DNA of 7,476 bases from positions 1 through 7,476 of the forward strand of contig DJRI01000120.1 of the NCBI GenBank assembly GCA_002440045.1, given 5' to 3'. The notes below the pieces were generated by a model, which did no database searches, was not told where the DNA came from, and saw only the letters and a list, made by a program, of their open reading frames with translations. A program made the position numbers and the translations under genes. This DNA comes from Ruminococcaceae bacterium UBA6364 (GTDB taxonomy: Bacteria > Bacillota > Clostridia > Oscillospirales > Acutalibacteraceae). This document shows positions 1-6,576 of the stretch, in pieces (the stretch's first letter is position 1; the number at the start of each line of letters is the position of its first letter).

Positions 1-1975
1 CCTCGTCATAGCCGACGTATCCGGGCGGCGCACCGATAAGACGCGACACGCTGTATTTTTCCATATACTCGCTCATATCGATTCTTATAAGCGCATGTTC
101 GTCATCAAAAAGCGCTTCGGCAAGAGATTTTGCAAGCTCTGTTTTGCCGACGCCCGTGGGTCCCAAAAACAGGAAAGAGCCTATGGGGCGCTTGGGATCC
201 TGAATGCCCGCTCTTGAGCGCAGAATTGCGTCGCTTACTTTTCTTACGGCTTCATCCTGGCCGATTACCCTTCTGTGAAGTATTTTGTCAAGATGCAAAA
301 GCTTGTCGCGTTCGCTTTCAACAAGCTTTGAAACGGGGATTCCCGTCCAACGGGCGACTATTCTTGCGATTTCGTCATCCGTTACCTTGTCTCTTAAAAG
401 AGTGGCGTTGCCGCCGTCGTTTTGCTTTTCGCATTCCTCAAGCTCTTTTTGAAGCTGAGGCAGCTTGCCGTATTTAAGCTCTGCCGCCTTATTAAGGTCA
501 TAGCTGTTCTGAGCTTTTTCTATCTCGGCGTTTACGCTTTCAATCTTTTCACGAATCTTCTGAACGCGGTTGATGGAGGTCTTTTCATTCTCCCACTTTG
601 CTTTCATTTCGTTAAATTTGTCGCGAAGCTCCGAAAGCTCTTTTCTGATTTCTTCAAGATGCGCTTTTGCGAGCTTGTCGGTCTCTTTTCCGAGAGCCGC
701 TTCTTCTATTTCAAGCTGCATTATTTTGTGCGAAATTTCATCAAGCTCTGTGGGCATTGAATTCATTTCGGTTTTTATCAAAGCGCACGCCTCGTCTACA
801 AGGTCAATTGCTTTATCGGGCAAAAATCTGTCGGAAATATATCTGTTTGAAAGCACAGCCGCCGAAATAAGGGCGTTATCCTGAATTTTTACGCCGTGAT
901 ATACTTCGTAGCGCTCTTTAAGTCCGCGCAAAATGGCTATTGTGTCTTCAACCGTCGGCTCTTTAACAAGAACGGGCTGAAAACGTCTTTCAAGCGCGGC
1001 GTCTTTTTCGATATACTGCCTGTATTCGTTAAGCGTGGTAGCGCCGATGCAGTGAAGCTCGCCCCTTGCAAGAAGCGGCTTTAAAAGGTTGCCGGCATCC
1101 ATGGAGCCTTCGGTTTTGCCCGCGCCGACTATAAGGTGAAGTTCATCTATGAAAAGAATTATTTTACCTTCGCTTTTTTGGACTTCGTTAAGAACGGCTT
1201 TAAGACGCTCTTCAAACTCGCCCCTGTATTTTGCGCCCGCAATAAGCGCGCCCATATCAAGTGAGAAAATCGACTTGTTTTTGAGGTTTTCGGGGACGTC
1301 TTCTTTAACTATACGCAAAGCAAGACCCTCGGCAATTGCGGTTTTGCCGACGCCGGGTTCACCGATAAGGCAGGGGTTGTTTTTTGTTTTTCTTGAAAGA
1401 ATTCTTATAACGTTACGGATTTCTTCGTCTCTGCCGATTACGGGGTCAAGCTTTCTTTCACGCGCAAGCTCCACAAGGTCTCTGCCGTATTTTTTAAGAA
1501 CGTCGTAAGTGTCCTCGGGATTTTCGTTTGTTACGTTTGAGTTGCCGCGGACATCTTTTAAAGCGGAAAGGAATTTATCCTTAGTAATACCGAAGCTCTT
1601 AAAAAGCTCTTTCATATCCTTCGTGGGCGAATCGAGCATGGAAAGGAAGATGTGTTCAACCGAAACATAGCTGTCCTTCATACGCTCCGCCTGCTTTTCG
1701 GCGTCGTCAAGGACGCTTTCAAGCTCTTGCGAGATATACATATTGCCGCCCGAAACCTTGGGGAAACGGGATATAATATTTATAAGCTCTTTTGAAAAAG
1801 CTTCTTTATTATTTGTTATTTTTGAAATGAGCCCGCCTATAAGACCGTCTTTGCTGTCAACAAGTGCAGAGAGGACGTGCTCTTCGCGAAGCTCCTGGTT
1901 GCCGTACTCGCGCGCGATTGATTGCGCCTCGTTTACGGCTTCAACGCTTTTCTGAGTAAATTTCTGAAAGTTCAT
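1..1975 (-). CDS. clpB: ATP-dependent chaperone ClpB (N-terminal 658 residues, cut by the window edge)
   Basis: ClpB is a cytoplasmic hexameric AAA+ disaggregase that works with DnaK to pull polypeptides out of aggregates. The minus strand is open from the ATG at 1975 to base 1. The start [18 protein letters not shown] opens the Clp N-domain. NBD1 follows, with Walker A GEPGVGKT at residues 205-212 and Walker B ending in Asp277-Glu278. The charged coiled-coil middle domain, which separates ClpB from ClpA/ClpC, lies at about 410-525 and contains [22 protein letters not shown]2 Walker A GPTGVGKT is at 605-612 and the visible part ends in [11 protein letters not shown]. Motif positions match the roughly 860-residue E. 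coli protein, so about 200 residues (the rest of NBD2 and the C-terminal domain) lie outside. The ribosome binding site AAGGGAG (1984-1990) sits 8 bases before the ATG. The reading frame agrees at the three places checked (both Walker A motifs and the middle domain), with no sign of a frameshift. A CIRCE element lies 88 bases upstream, implying HrcA heat-shock repression. Confidence 0.97.
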   Translation of the reverse strand, partial: MNFQKFTQKSVEAVNEAQSIAREYGNQELREEHVLSALVDSKDGLIGGLISKITNNKEAFSKELINIISRFPKVSGGNMYISQELESVLDDAEKQAERMKDSYVSVEHIFLSMLDSPTKDMKELFKSFGITKDKFLSALKDVRGNSNVTNENPEDTYDVLKKYGRDLVELARERKLDPVIGRDEEIRNVIRILSRKTKNNPCLIGEPGVGKTAIAEGLALRIVKEDVPENLKNKSIFSLDMGALIAGAKYRGEFEERLKAVLNEVQKSEGKIILFIDELHLIVGAGKTEGSMDAGNLLKPLLARGELHCIGATTLNEYRQYIEKDAALERRFQPVLVKEPTVEDTIAILRGLKERYEVYHGVKIQDNALISAAVLSNRYISDRFLPDKAIDLVDEACALIKTEMNSMPTELDEISHKIMQLEIEEAALGKETDKLAKAHLEEIRKELSELRDKFNEMKAKWENEKTSINRVQKIREKIESVNAEIEKAQNSYDLNKAAELKYGKLPQLQKELEECEKQNDGGNATLLRDKVTDDEIARIVARWTGIPVSKLVESERDKLLHLDKILHRRVIGQDEAVRKVSDAILRSRAGIQDPKRPIGSFLFLGPTGVGKTELAKSLAEALFDDEHALIRIDMSEYMEKYSVSRLIGAPPGYVGYDE

Positions 1976-2063
1976 ACAGACTGCTCCCTTCTTTTTCTGT
2001 TGAACATATAATACGCCGTGTATGTATACTGAATATGAATTGTTTATGAACAAATTGTAAATG

Positions 2064-2090
2064 TTAGCACTCTGTGTGATAGAGTGCTAA
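2064..2090. promoter_or_regulatory. CIRCE operator (HrcA-binding heat-shock element)
   Basis: A perfect inverted repeat: TTAGCACTC (2064-2072), a 9-base spacer TGTGTGATA, and GAGTGCTAA (2082-2090). This is the canonical CIRCE consensus, the operator of the repressor HrcA, which in Firmicutes normally controls groESL and dnaK operons and in some lineages clpB. It lies between divergent genes, 88 bases from the clpB ATG and 74 bases from the tex ATG. CIRCE usually overlaps the transcription start or leader, which favours clpB as the target: a TATAAA hexamer on the minus strand (2097-2092) abuts the element, but no good -35 goes with it. A TTTACA on the minus strand (2061-2056) is another weak candidate, so the clpB promoter itself is unresolved. 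Confidence 0.96.
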
Positions 2091-2105
2091 TTTTATAATT
2101 ATCTG

Positions 2106-2134
2106 ATGACAAACCGCGCGTTTTATGGTAAAAT
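2106..2134 (+). promoter_or_regulatory. Probable sigma-A promoter for tex
   Basis: A -35 hexamer ATGACA (2106-2111, 5 of 6 consensus bases) is followed by a 17-base spacer and the -10 hexamer TAAAAT (2129-2134, 5 of 6). This places the start of transcription about 25 bases before the tex start codon. The CIRCE element ends 16 bases upstream of the -35 box, so HrcA bound there would not directly cover this promoter. Confidence 0.75.
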
Positions 2135-2164
2135 ATATGCAGTTAAAGGAAAAGGGAGATTTTA

Positions 2165-4312
2165 ATGGATATAATAAAAAAGCTGTGTACCGAATTTTCA
2201 ATAAGCGAAAACCGCATAACAAATATAGTTACACTTCTTGATGACGGCAACACCGTTCCGTTTATAGCGCGCTACAGAAAAGAAATGACAGGCTCTTGCG
2301 ACGACCAGACGCTTCGCGAAATTTTTGAAAGGCTGACATATTTAAGAAACCTTGAAAAGCGCAAGGAAGAAGTTTCTTCTTCAATTGAAGAGCAGGGAAA
2401 AATGACGGACGAAATCAAGCGCTCGCTCGAAATTGCCGAAACGCTCGCCTCGGTCGAAGATATTTACAGGCCGTTTAAGCAAAAAAGAAAAACACGCGCC
2501 TCGGTCGCAAAAGAAAAAGGGCTTGAGCCGCTTGCAGAATGCATTTTTTCTTTTTCAAAAAAAGGACTTGATTTAAACGTCGAAGCGCTTAAATATGTTG
2601 ACGAAGAAAAAGGCGTTTTAACGCCGGAGGACGCATTAAGCGGCGCTTCGGATATAATCGCAGAGCAAATTTCGGACTCACCCGAGGCGCGAAGGCTTTT
2701 AAAAGACCTTATTGAAAAGCGCGGCCTTATTTCTTCGGTTTCAAAAACAGAGGACGACAGCGTATACGCCATGTATTACGACTACAAAGAGCCTGTTTCT
2801 AAAATACCGAGCCACCGAATACTTGCCATGAACCGCGGCGAAAACGAAGGAATACTTAAAGTCTCGCTTGTAATCGACGAAAACGAGGCGTTGAGAATCC
2901 TTTATCATCTCTTTATAAAAGAGGGCTTTTCGCAGACGGAATTTTGCAAAGAAGCGGCAAAGGACAGCTATTCGCGCCTTATATTCCCCTCTTTGGAGCG
3001 CGAAATCAGAAGCGCGCTTACAGAAAAAGCCGACGAGCAGGCAATTAAAATGTTCGGTTCAAACCTCAAGCCGCTTTTAATGCAGCCGCCTATAAAAAAC
3101 AAAACCGTACTTGCGGTTGACCCCGCCTACAGAACGGGCTGCAAGCTTGCCGTTGTAGACAAAAACAGTCGCGTGCTGTTTACGGGCGTTATTTACCCGA
3201 CGCCGCCGCAGTCAAAAACGGAAGAGTCCGAGAAAAAAGTGCTTGAACTTATTGACAGATACAAAATCGACTGCATTTCAATCGGCAACGGCACTGCAAG
3301 CAAGGAGTCGGAAATATTTATTGCAAATACAATCAAAAAAGCTTCAAGACCCGTTTCTTATATGGTTGTAAACGAGGCGGGCGCGTCGGTTTATTCGGCT
3401 TCAAAGCTCGGCGCGGAGGAGTTTCCCGATTTTGACGTTTCGGTACGCTCTGCCGTGTCGATTGCGCGAAGGCTTCAGGACCCGCTTTCGGAGCTTGTTA
3501 AAATAGAGCCGCGAAGCATCGGCGTGGGTCAGTATCAGCACGACGTTCCGCAAGCAGAGCTTTCCATGTCGCTTTCAAACGTAGTCGAGGACTGTGTAAA
3601 CGCCGTCGGCGTGGACCTTAACACGGCTTCGGTTTCACTTCTTAAATATATCTCGGGCATAACGTCGGCAACGGCTAAAAACATTGTTGCCTACCGCGAA
3701 GAAAACGGCGGTTTTAAAAAGCGCGCGGAGCTTAAAAAGGTTAAAGGCTTAGGTCCGAAAGCCTTTACGCAGTGCGCAGGATTTTTAAGAATACCCCGCG
3801 GCGAAGAACCGCTCGACAACACAGGCGTTCACCCCGAAAGCTATGACGCGGCAAGAAAGCTTTTGACTCTTTTCAAAAAGACCGAAGCCGATATTGAAAA
3901 CGGCACCGCAAAAGGCCTTTGCGACGCAATAAAAGAAAAAGGCGCAGCGGGCGTTGCCGAAACCTGCGGCGTAGGCGTGCCGACTCTTTCGGATATTGCA
4001 AAAGAGCTTGAAAAACCCGGCAGGGACATAAGAGACGACCTGCCCGCGCCGAATCTCAGAACGGACGTTATGGATATTAACGACCTTAAAGAGGGAATGA
4101 CGCTCACGGGCACGGTAAGAAACGTTATCGACTTCGGCGTATTTGTCGATATAGGCGTGCATCAGGACGGACTTGTTCACATTTCGCAGATTTGCAACAG
4201 GTTTATAAAACACCCGTCCGAGGTTTTAAAGGTCGGCGACGTTGTAAAAGTAAAGGTTCTTTCGGTTGACGGCAACAAAAAACGAATTTCACTTACAATG
4301 AAGGATGTGTAA
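2165..4312 (+). CDS. tex: Tex family RNA-binding transcription accessory protein (YhgF type)
   Basis: Tex is a cytoplasmic nucleic-acid-binding protein related to eukaryotic Spt6. It was first linked to toxin gene expression and is thought to act on transcription elongation complexes. The 715 residues show the full family layout. The Tex N-terminal region includes GNTVPFIARYRKEMTG near residues 28-43, and DIYRPFKQKRKTRASVAKEKGLEPLAE near 97-123. A YqgF/RNase H-like domain begins at the DPAYRTGCKLAVVD motif, with its Asp at 319. Helix-hairpin-helix repeats occupy about 484-545 (DLNTASVSLLKYISG, KKVKGLGPKAF). A C-terminal S1 RNA-binding domain covers about 643-713 (TGTVRNVIDFGVFVDIG, DGLVHIS, KRISLTMKD). 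The length is normal for the family. The start has a good ribosome binding site (AAAGGGAG, 2151-2158). The gene is divergent from clpB, and the next gene follows after 3 bases, suggesting co-transcription. Confidence 0.97.
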   Translation: MDIIKKLCTEFSISENRITNIVTLLDDGNTVPFIARYRKEMTGSCDDQTLREIFERLTYLRNLEKRKEEVSSSIEEQGKMTDEIKRSLEIAETLASVEDIYRPFKQKRKTRASVAKEKGLEPLAECIFSFSKKGLDLNVEALKYVDEEKGVLTPEDALSGASDIIAEQISDSPEARRLLKDLIEKRGLISSVSKTEDDSVYAMYYDYKEPVSKIPSHRILAMNRGENEGILKVSLVIDENEALRILYHLFIKEGFSQTEFCKEAAKDSYSRLIFPSLEREIRSALTEKADEQAIKMFGSNLKPLLMQPPIKNKTVLAVDPAYRTGCKLAVVDKNSRVLFTGVIYPTPPQSKTEESEKKVLELIDRYKIDCISIGNGTASKESEIFIANTIKKASRPVSYMVVNEAGASVYSASKLGAEEFPDFDVSVRSAVSIARRLQDPLSELVKIEPRSIGVGQYQHDVPQAELSMSLSNVVEDCVNAVGVDLNTASVSLLKYISGITSATAKNIVAYREENGGFKKRAELKKVKGLGPKAFTQCAGFLRIPRGEEPLDNTGVHPESYDAARKLLTLFKKTEADIENGTAKGLCDAIKEKGAAGVAETCGVGVPTLSDIAKELEKPGRDIRDDLPAPNLRTDVMDINDLKEGMTLTGTVRNVIDFGVFVDIGVHQDGLVHISQICNRFIKHPSEVLKVGDVVKVKVLSVDGNKKRISLTMKDV

Positions 4313-4315
4313 TTT

Positions 4316-4513
4316 ATGAAGGTACGTTTAAACGAGGACAAAGAGGTTGTAAAAAGAATTAAAGAAGGTCTTGAACGCACTGGCGGATATTGCCCCTGCA
4401 AGCTTTCGCACACCGAAGAAAACAAGTGTATGTGCAAGGAATTCAGAGACCAAATAAAAGACGAAAACTTTGAAGGCTATTGCCACTGCATGCTTTATTA
4501 CAAAGAAAAATAA
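4316..4513 (+). CDS. Small ferredoxin:thioredoxin reductase catalytic-subunit-like protein (six-Cys, probable [4Fe-4S])
   Basis: This 65-residue protein has three Cys-X-Cys pairs: CPC at 26-28, CMC at 38-40 and CHC at 56-58, within the stretches TGGYCPCKL, KCMCKEF and GYCHCMLYYKE. CPC plus CHC is the signature of the catalytic subunit of ferredoxin:thioredoxin reductase, in which four cysteines bind a [4Fe-4S] cluster and two form the redox-active disulfide that reduces thioredoxin. By analogy Cys28 and Cys58 would be the active pair and Cys26, Cys38, Cys40 and Cys56 the cluster ligands. In the plant/cyanobacterial enzyme the pattern is CPC-x16-CPC-x8-CHC; here it is CPC-x9-CMC-x15-CHC, with the same total span of 33 residues. 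No variable subunit, ferredoxin or thioredoxin gene is in the window, so the partners are unknown. The ATG lies 3 bases after the tex stop, and AAGGA (4301-4305) inside the end of tex can serve as its ribosome binding site. Family assignment is fairly secure; the precise reaction is inferred. Confidence 0.85.
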   Translation: MKVRLNEDKEVVKRIKEGLERTGGYCPCKLSHTEENKCMCKEFRDQIKDENFEGYCHCMLYYKEK

Positions 4514-4532
4514 ATTATTAACAAAAAAATTA

Positions 4533-4561
4533 ATGACAAAACCGTTTATATATGTTATGAT
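4533..4561 (+). promoter_or_regulatory. Probable sigma-A promoter for the 293-residue protein gene
   Basis: A -35 ATGACA (4533-4538, 5 of 6 consensus bases), a 17-base AT-rich spacer and a -10 TATGAT (4556-4561, 5 of 6) lie in the 91-base gap after the small cysteine-protein gene. The start codon at 4605 would give a leader of about 35 bases. No terminator hairpin separates this promoter from tex, so read-through from upstream is also possible. Confidence 0.7.
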
Positions 4562-4604
4562 ATTCAAAGCTCATTTTATTTAAATGTAATCGCGAGGTAA
4601 AAAA

Positions 4605-5486
4605 ATGCTTGAATTAAAACACGCACTTGAAATAATCATCAGCGAAATCGAAAGCACGGTTTCCTCCTTCGGCTTTAAGGTCGAATATCCCGAAGGCGTT
4701 TTGCCGCCCGCTTTGCCCGTTTCTGTTTCGGGCAACAAAAGCATAATTATGTATCGCGGCGAAAAAGGCAGAATAAGAATAGAATACGAAAACGAAAAAA
4801 TAGCGCTTTTCACCGCAACCGCCGATGAAAGCGACACGCCCGACGACGATATGACGCGCGCATCTCTTTCGCTTTTGGACCTTGACGAATACGAAGAAAG
4901 CGACGTTAAATACATCTGCGGCGAGTTTTGCGAAACAATCACAAACACCTTCTCGTCAAAACGCGCGCTTCAGGCGGGCAAAAAGCTTCCCACGCCCGTT
5001 TCAAAGGCAAAAGCAAAAAGCGGCGCCGTGTCTTATGACGCAAATACCCTTGGCAGCCGTTTCACTTCAAACATCTGCCCTGCGCTTCGCGATGAATACA
5101 AAAGAAACATTGAAGAATACGGCGAATTTCTTGCCGAAGATTTCTTTGTAAACCACGGCAACAAGGTCGTTCTTGATATTATAAGAGAAAACGACAAAGT
5201 AAAAATGCGCAAGCTTTTCAACCTGCTTAACGAAATATACGAAGACGGCACAAACGACACACAAAGTCTTGTTGCGGTTACAATCCTCGGCTCTATAGCA
5301 CAGGAGCCCGCGCTTCTTGAAAACGCAAAGCCATATTTCAGCGACACCATGGCAGAGCCGGTTGAAGAGGTCATTAAATATCTTGCTTCAAGCAAAAGCG
5401 CGAGAATGAGACTTGAAAACCCGCCCGTATACAAACCGAAAAAGCAAAAAAAGAAAAGCTCTTTGATGTCGATGCTCGGAATGTAA
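4605..5486 (+). CDS. Conserved-looking protein of unknown function, two domains with a basic C-terminal tail
   Basis: I do not recognise a named family for this 293-residue protein. Visible organisation: residues 1-115 look like an alpha/beta domain that starts with an amphipathic helix, continues with strand-like segments (GNKSIIMYRGEKGRIRIEYE at 43-62) and ends in an acidic stretch (72-101). Residues 118-142 form a Lys/Ala-rich, Pro-containing linker. Residues 152-265 are mostly helical, with EYGEFLAEDFFVNHGNKVVL at 171-190 and LFNLLNEIYEDGTND at 204-218, followed by a hydrophobic helix (SLVAVTILGSIAQ). The tail at 277-293 is strongly basic (KPKKQKKK) and ends MSMLGM. There is no signal peptide or transmembrane segment, so it is probably cytoplasmic; the basic tail could contact nucleic acid or ribosomes. 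The ATG is preceded by GAGGT at 4594-4598. The gene has its own promoter and a strong terminator just downstream, so it may be a one-gene unit. Continuous coding potential and codon use like its neighbours make it a real gene. Confidence 0.9.
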   Translation: MLELKHALEIIISEIESTVSSFGFKVEYPEGVLPPALPVSVSGNKSIIMYRGEKGRIRIEYENEKIALFTATADESDTPDDDMTRASLSLLDLDEYEESDVKYICGEFCETITNTFSSKRALQAGKKLPTPVSKAKAKSGAVSYDANTLGSRFTSNICPALRDEYKRNIEEYGEFLAEDFFVNHGNKVVLDIIRENDKVKMRKLFNLLNEIYEDGTNDTQSLVAVTILGSIAQEPALLENAKPYFSDTMAEPVEEVIKYLASSKSARMRLENPPVYKPKKQKKKSSLMSMLGM

Positions 5487-5499
5487 TGCTCGAAATGTT
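5472..5499 (+). repeat. 14-base imperfect tandem duplication across the stop codon
   Basis: Two adjacent 14-base units, ATGCTCGGAATGTA (5472-5485) and ATGCTCGAAATGTT (5486-5499), match at 12 of 14 positions. The first unit encodes the C-terminal residues of the unknown protein and the junction falls inside its stop codon (5484-5486), so the second copy is untranslated. It looks like a small local duplication that has begun to diverge. Confidence 0.8.
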
Positions 5500-5507
5500 A
5501 TATATAA

Positions 5508-5543
5508 CCGCCGAAAGGAAAAGCCTTCGGCGGTTTTTGTTTT
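5508..5543 (+). terminator. Rho-independent terminator after the unknown-protein gene
   Basis: The 5' arm CCGCCGAA (5508-5515) pairs with TTCGGCGG (5526-5533). Two further G-C pairs (5517-5518 with 5524-5525) follow one bulged A at 5516 and enclose a five-base loop. The stem is followed at once by TTTTTGTTTT (5534-5543). It lies 21 bases after the stop codon and insulates the downstream PLC operon, which has its own promoter. Confidence 0.92.
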
Positions 5544-5575
5544 AAAAAAAGTGCACAATAAAACCGCCTTTTTTT
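5529..5575 (+). terminator. Possible second, overlapping terminator hairpin
   Basis: GGCGGTTTT (5529-5537), which includes the 3' arm of the first terminator, is the exact reverse complement of AAAACCGCC (5560-5568), and seven T residues follow (5569-5575). This could form a second hairpin with a 22-base loop, mutually exclusive with the first one. The long loop makes it weaker than the upstream hairpin, so it may only be a backup or a chance arrangement. Confidence 0.4.
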
Positions 5576-5610
5576 CTAAACCGTGAGCGTTTGCCGCCGC
5601 CCCTATTTTG

Positions 5611-5639
5611 TTGACACCGATAACTCAATATACTATAAT
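5611..5639 (+). promoter_or_regulatory. Perfect consensus sigma-A promoter for the PLC operon
   Basis: TTGACA (5611-5616), an exact 17-base spacer and TATAAT (5634-5639) match the housekeeping promoter consensus at all 12 positions. The start codon at 5677 gives a leader of about 30 bases. No clear operator palindrome is seen between the -10 box and the gene, which suggests strong, perhaps constitutive, transcription. Confidence 0.93.
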
Positions 5640-5676
5640 ATATTCGGTAAAAATTTTCAAACAGAAGGAGACGCTT

Positions 5677-6576
5677 ATGATATACACCGATTGGATGTCT
5701 TATATTAAAGACGATGTAAAGCTTACACAGCTTGTAATTCCCGGCTCTCACAATGCGGGCAGCTATAAAATGCCGCCGCTCGCCTGTTGCCAGGACGACA
5801 CCTTGCTTACACAGATTATTTACGGCATAAGGCAGTTTTGTTTAAGACTTAACACCGACAAAAACGGCAACATAGTCATAGCCCACGGCGTTACAAACGG
5901 CGACAGGCTTGAAAACGCTTTAAGCGATATAAGAAAAGCAATGGACAGCTTTCCGACGGAAATTTTCCTTTTGGATATACGCGAATATTATCCGCAAAAA
6001 TTCGGTCCCGTTACGCTTACCTTTAACGCGCCCAAAGAAAAGGTTGACGCACTTTTAAGCGAATATATAGAGCCCGAAAAATACGCTTTTTGCGACTTTA
6101 CGCACATTAACGACGTAACAATCGGCGATATAAGAAAAGCGGGAAAGCGCTATATCCTTATAAACGACAACGAAGAATACGCCTACAGCAAAAACTGCGA
6201 GCAAATTTTGCCGTGGGATAAAAAGCTTAACGGCAGCTATGCCGCGGACTATGCAAAATCGGCATTAAGCTTTTTTGAGTCAAATTCGACCGACGGTCTT
6301 TTCTGGTTCCAGACTCAGCTGACGCCGAACCTCGGCACAAAGGTCGGCATAACAACGCCGAGAAAGCTTGACAAAGAAACGCGCCTTTATTTTAAAGATA
6401 TGATGAAAGCCATTGCCGACAACTGGTATTATTTAAGCTGTGCAAACATCATAGCAGGCGACTTTATGACCGAAGATTATATGAAATGCGAAGCCATTTT
6501 AAAGCTCAACCTTTTAAAGGGCAACGTAAAAGAAGGCAAGGAAAAAGAGTTTGAGGAGGGTCTTTTGTGGAGCTGA
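5677..6576 (+). CDS. Phosphatidylinositol-specific phospholipase C X-domain family protein
   Basis: Enzymes of this family cleave phosphatidylinositol or related phosphodiesters through a 2'-hydroxyl attack, giving diacylglycerol and a cyclic inositol phosphate. The 299-residue protein shows the X-domain: WMSYIKDDVKLTQLVIPGSHNAGSY (residues 6-30) with the first catalytic His at 25, GIRQFCLRL with Arg57, and NIVIAHG with the second His at 70. DIRKAMDSFPTEIFLLDIREYYP (84-106) is the usual helix-strand after it. The Arg-to-His spacing of 13 residues equals Arg69-His82 of the B. cereus enzyme. Two changes stand out: Asn26 replaces the Asp after the first His, and Cys55 replaces the Asp of the FDIR motif. 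There is no signal peptide or lipobox, so it is predicted cytoplasmic, unlike secreted PI-PLCs. The ATG at 5677 was chosen because AAGGAG (5665-5670) lies 6 bases upstream; the longer in-frame TTG start at 5608 would overlap the promoter. The next gene overlaps its end by 10 bases. The family is clear; the substrate is not. Confidence 0.85.
   Translation: MIYTDWMSYIKDDVKLTQLVIPGSHNAGSYKMPPLACCQDDTLLTQIIYGIRQFCLRLNTDKNGNIVIAHGVTNGDRLENALSDIRKAMDSFPTEIFLLDIREYYPQKFGPVTLTFNAPKEKVDALLSEYIEPEKYAFCDFTHINDVTIGDIRKAGKRYILINDNEEYAYSKNCEQILPWDKKLNGSYAADYAKSALSFFESNSTDGLFWFQTQLTPNLGTKVGITTPRKLDKETRLYFKDMMKAIADNWYYLSCANIIAGDFMTEDYMKCEAILKLNLLKGNVKEGKEKEFEEGLLWS

Noticed and set aside
130..1955. Several plus-strand open frames of 60-120 codons opposite clpB
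   Set aside because: They are antisense to a continuous ClpB reading frame, lack convincing ribosome binding sites, and have Arg/Phe/Cys/Ser-rich compositions typical of shadow frames.
2094..2099. Plus-strand TATAAT just after CIRCE as a tex promoter
   Set aside because: No acceptable -35 hexamer lies 16-18 bases upstream, whereas ATGACA-17-TAAAAT at 2106-2134 is a much better match.
1976..2164. CtsR operator in the clpB upstream region
   Set aside because: I looked for tandem GGTCAAA-type heptads and found none; only CIRCE is present.
3785..5434. Minus-strand open frames opposite tex and the unknown-protein gene
   Set aside because: They mirror strongly coding plus-strand sequence, show no domain motif, and no promoter was seen for them.
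5608..5676. Upstream TTG start extending the PLC-like protein by 23 residues
   Set aside because: It would begin before the -35 box and run through a perfect promoter; the ATG at 5677 has an ideal ribosome binding site and the extension is not a signal peptide.
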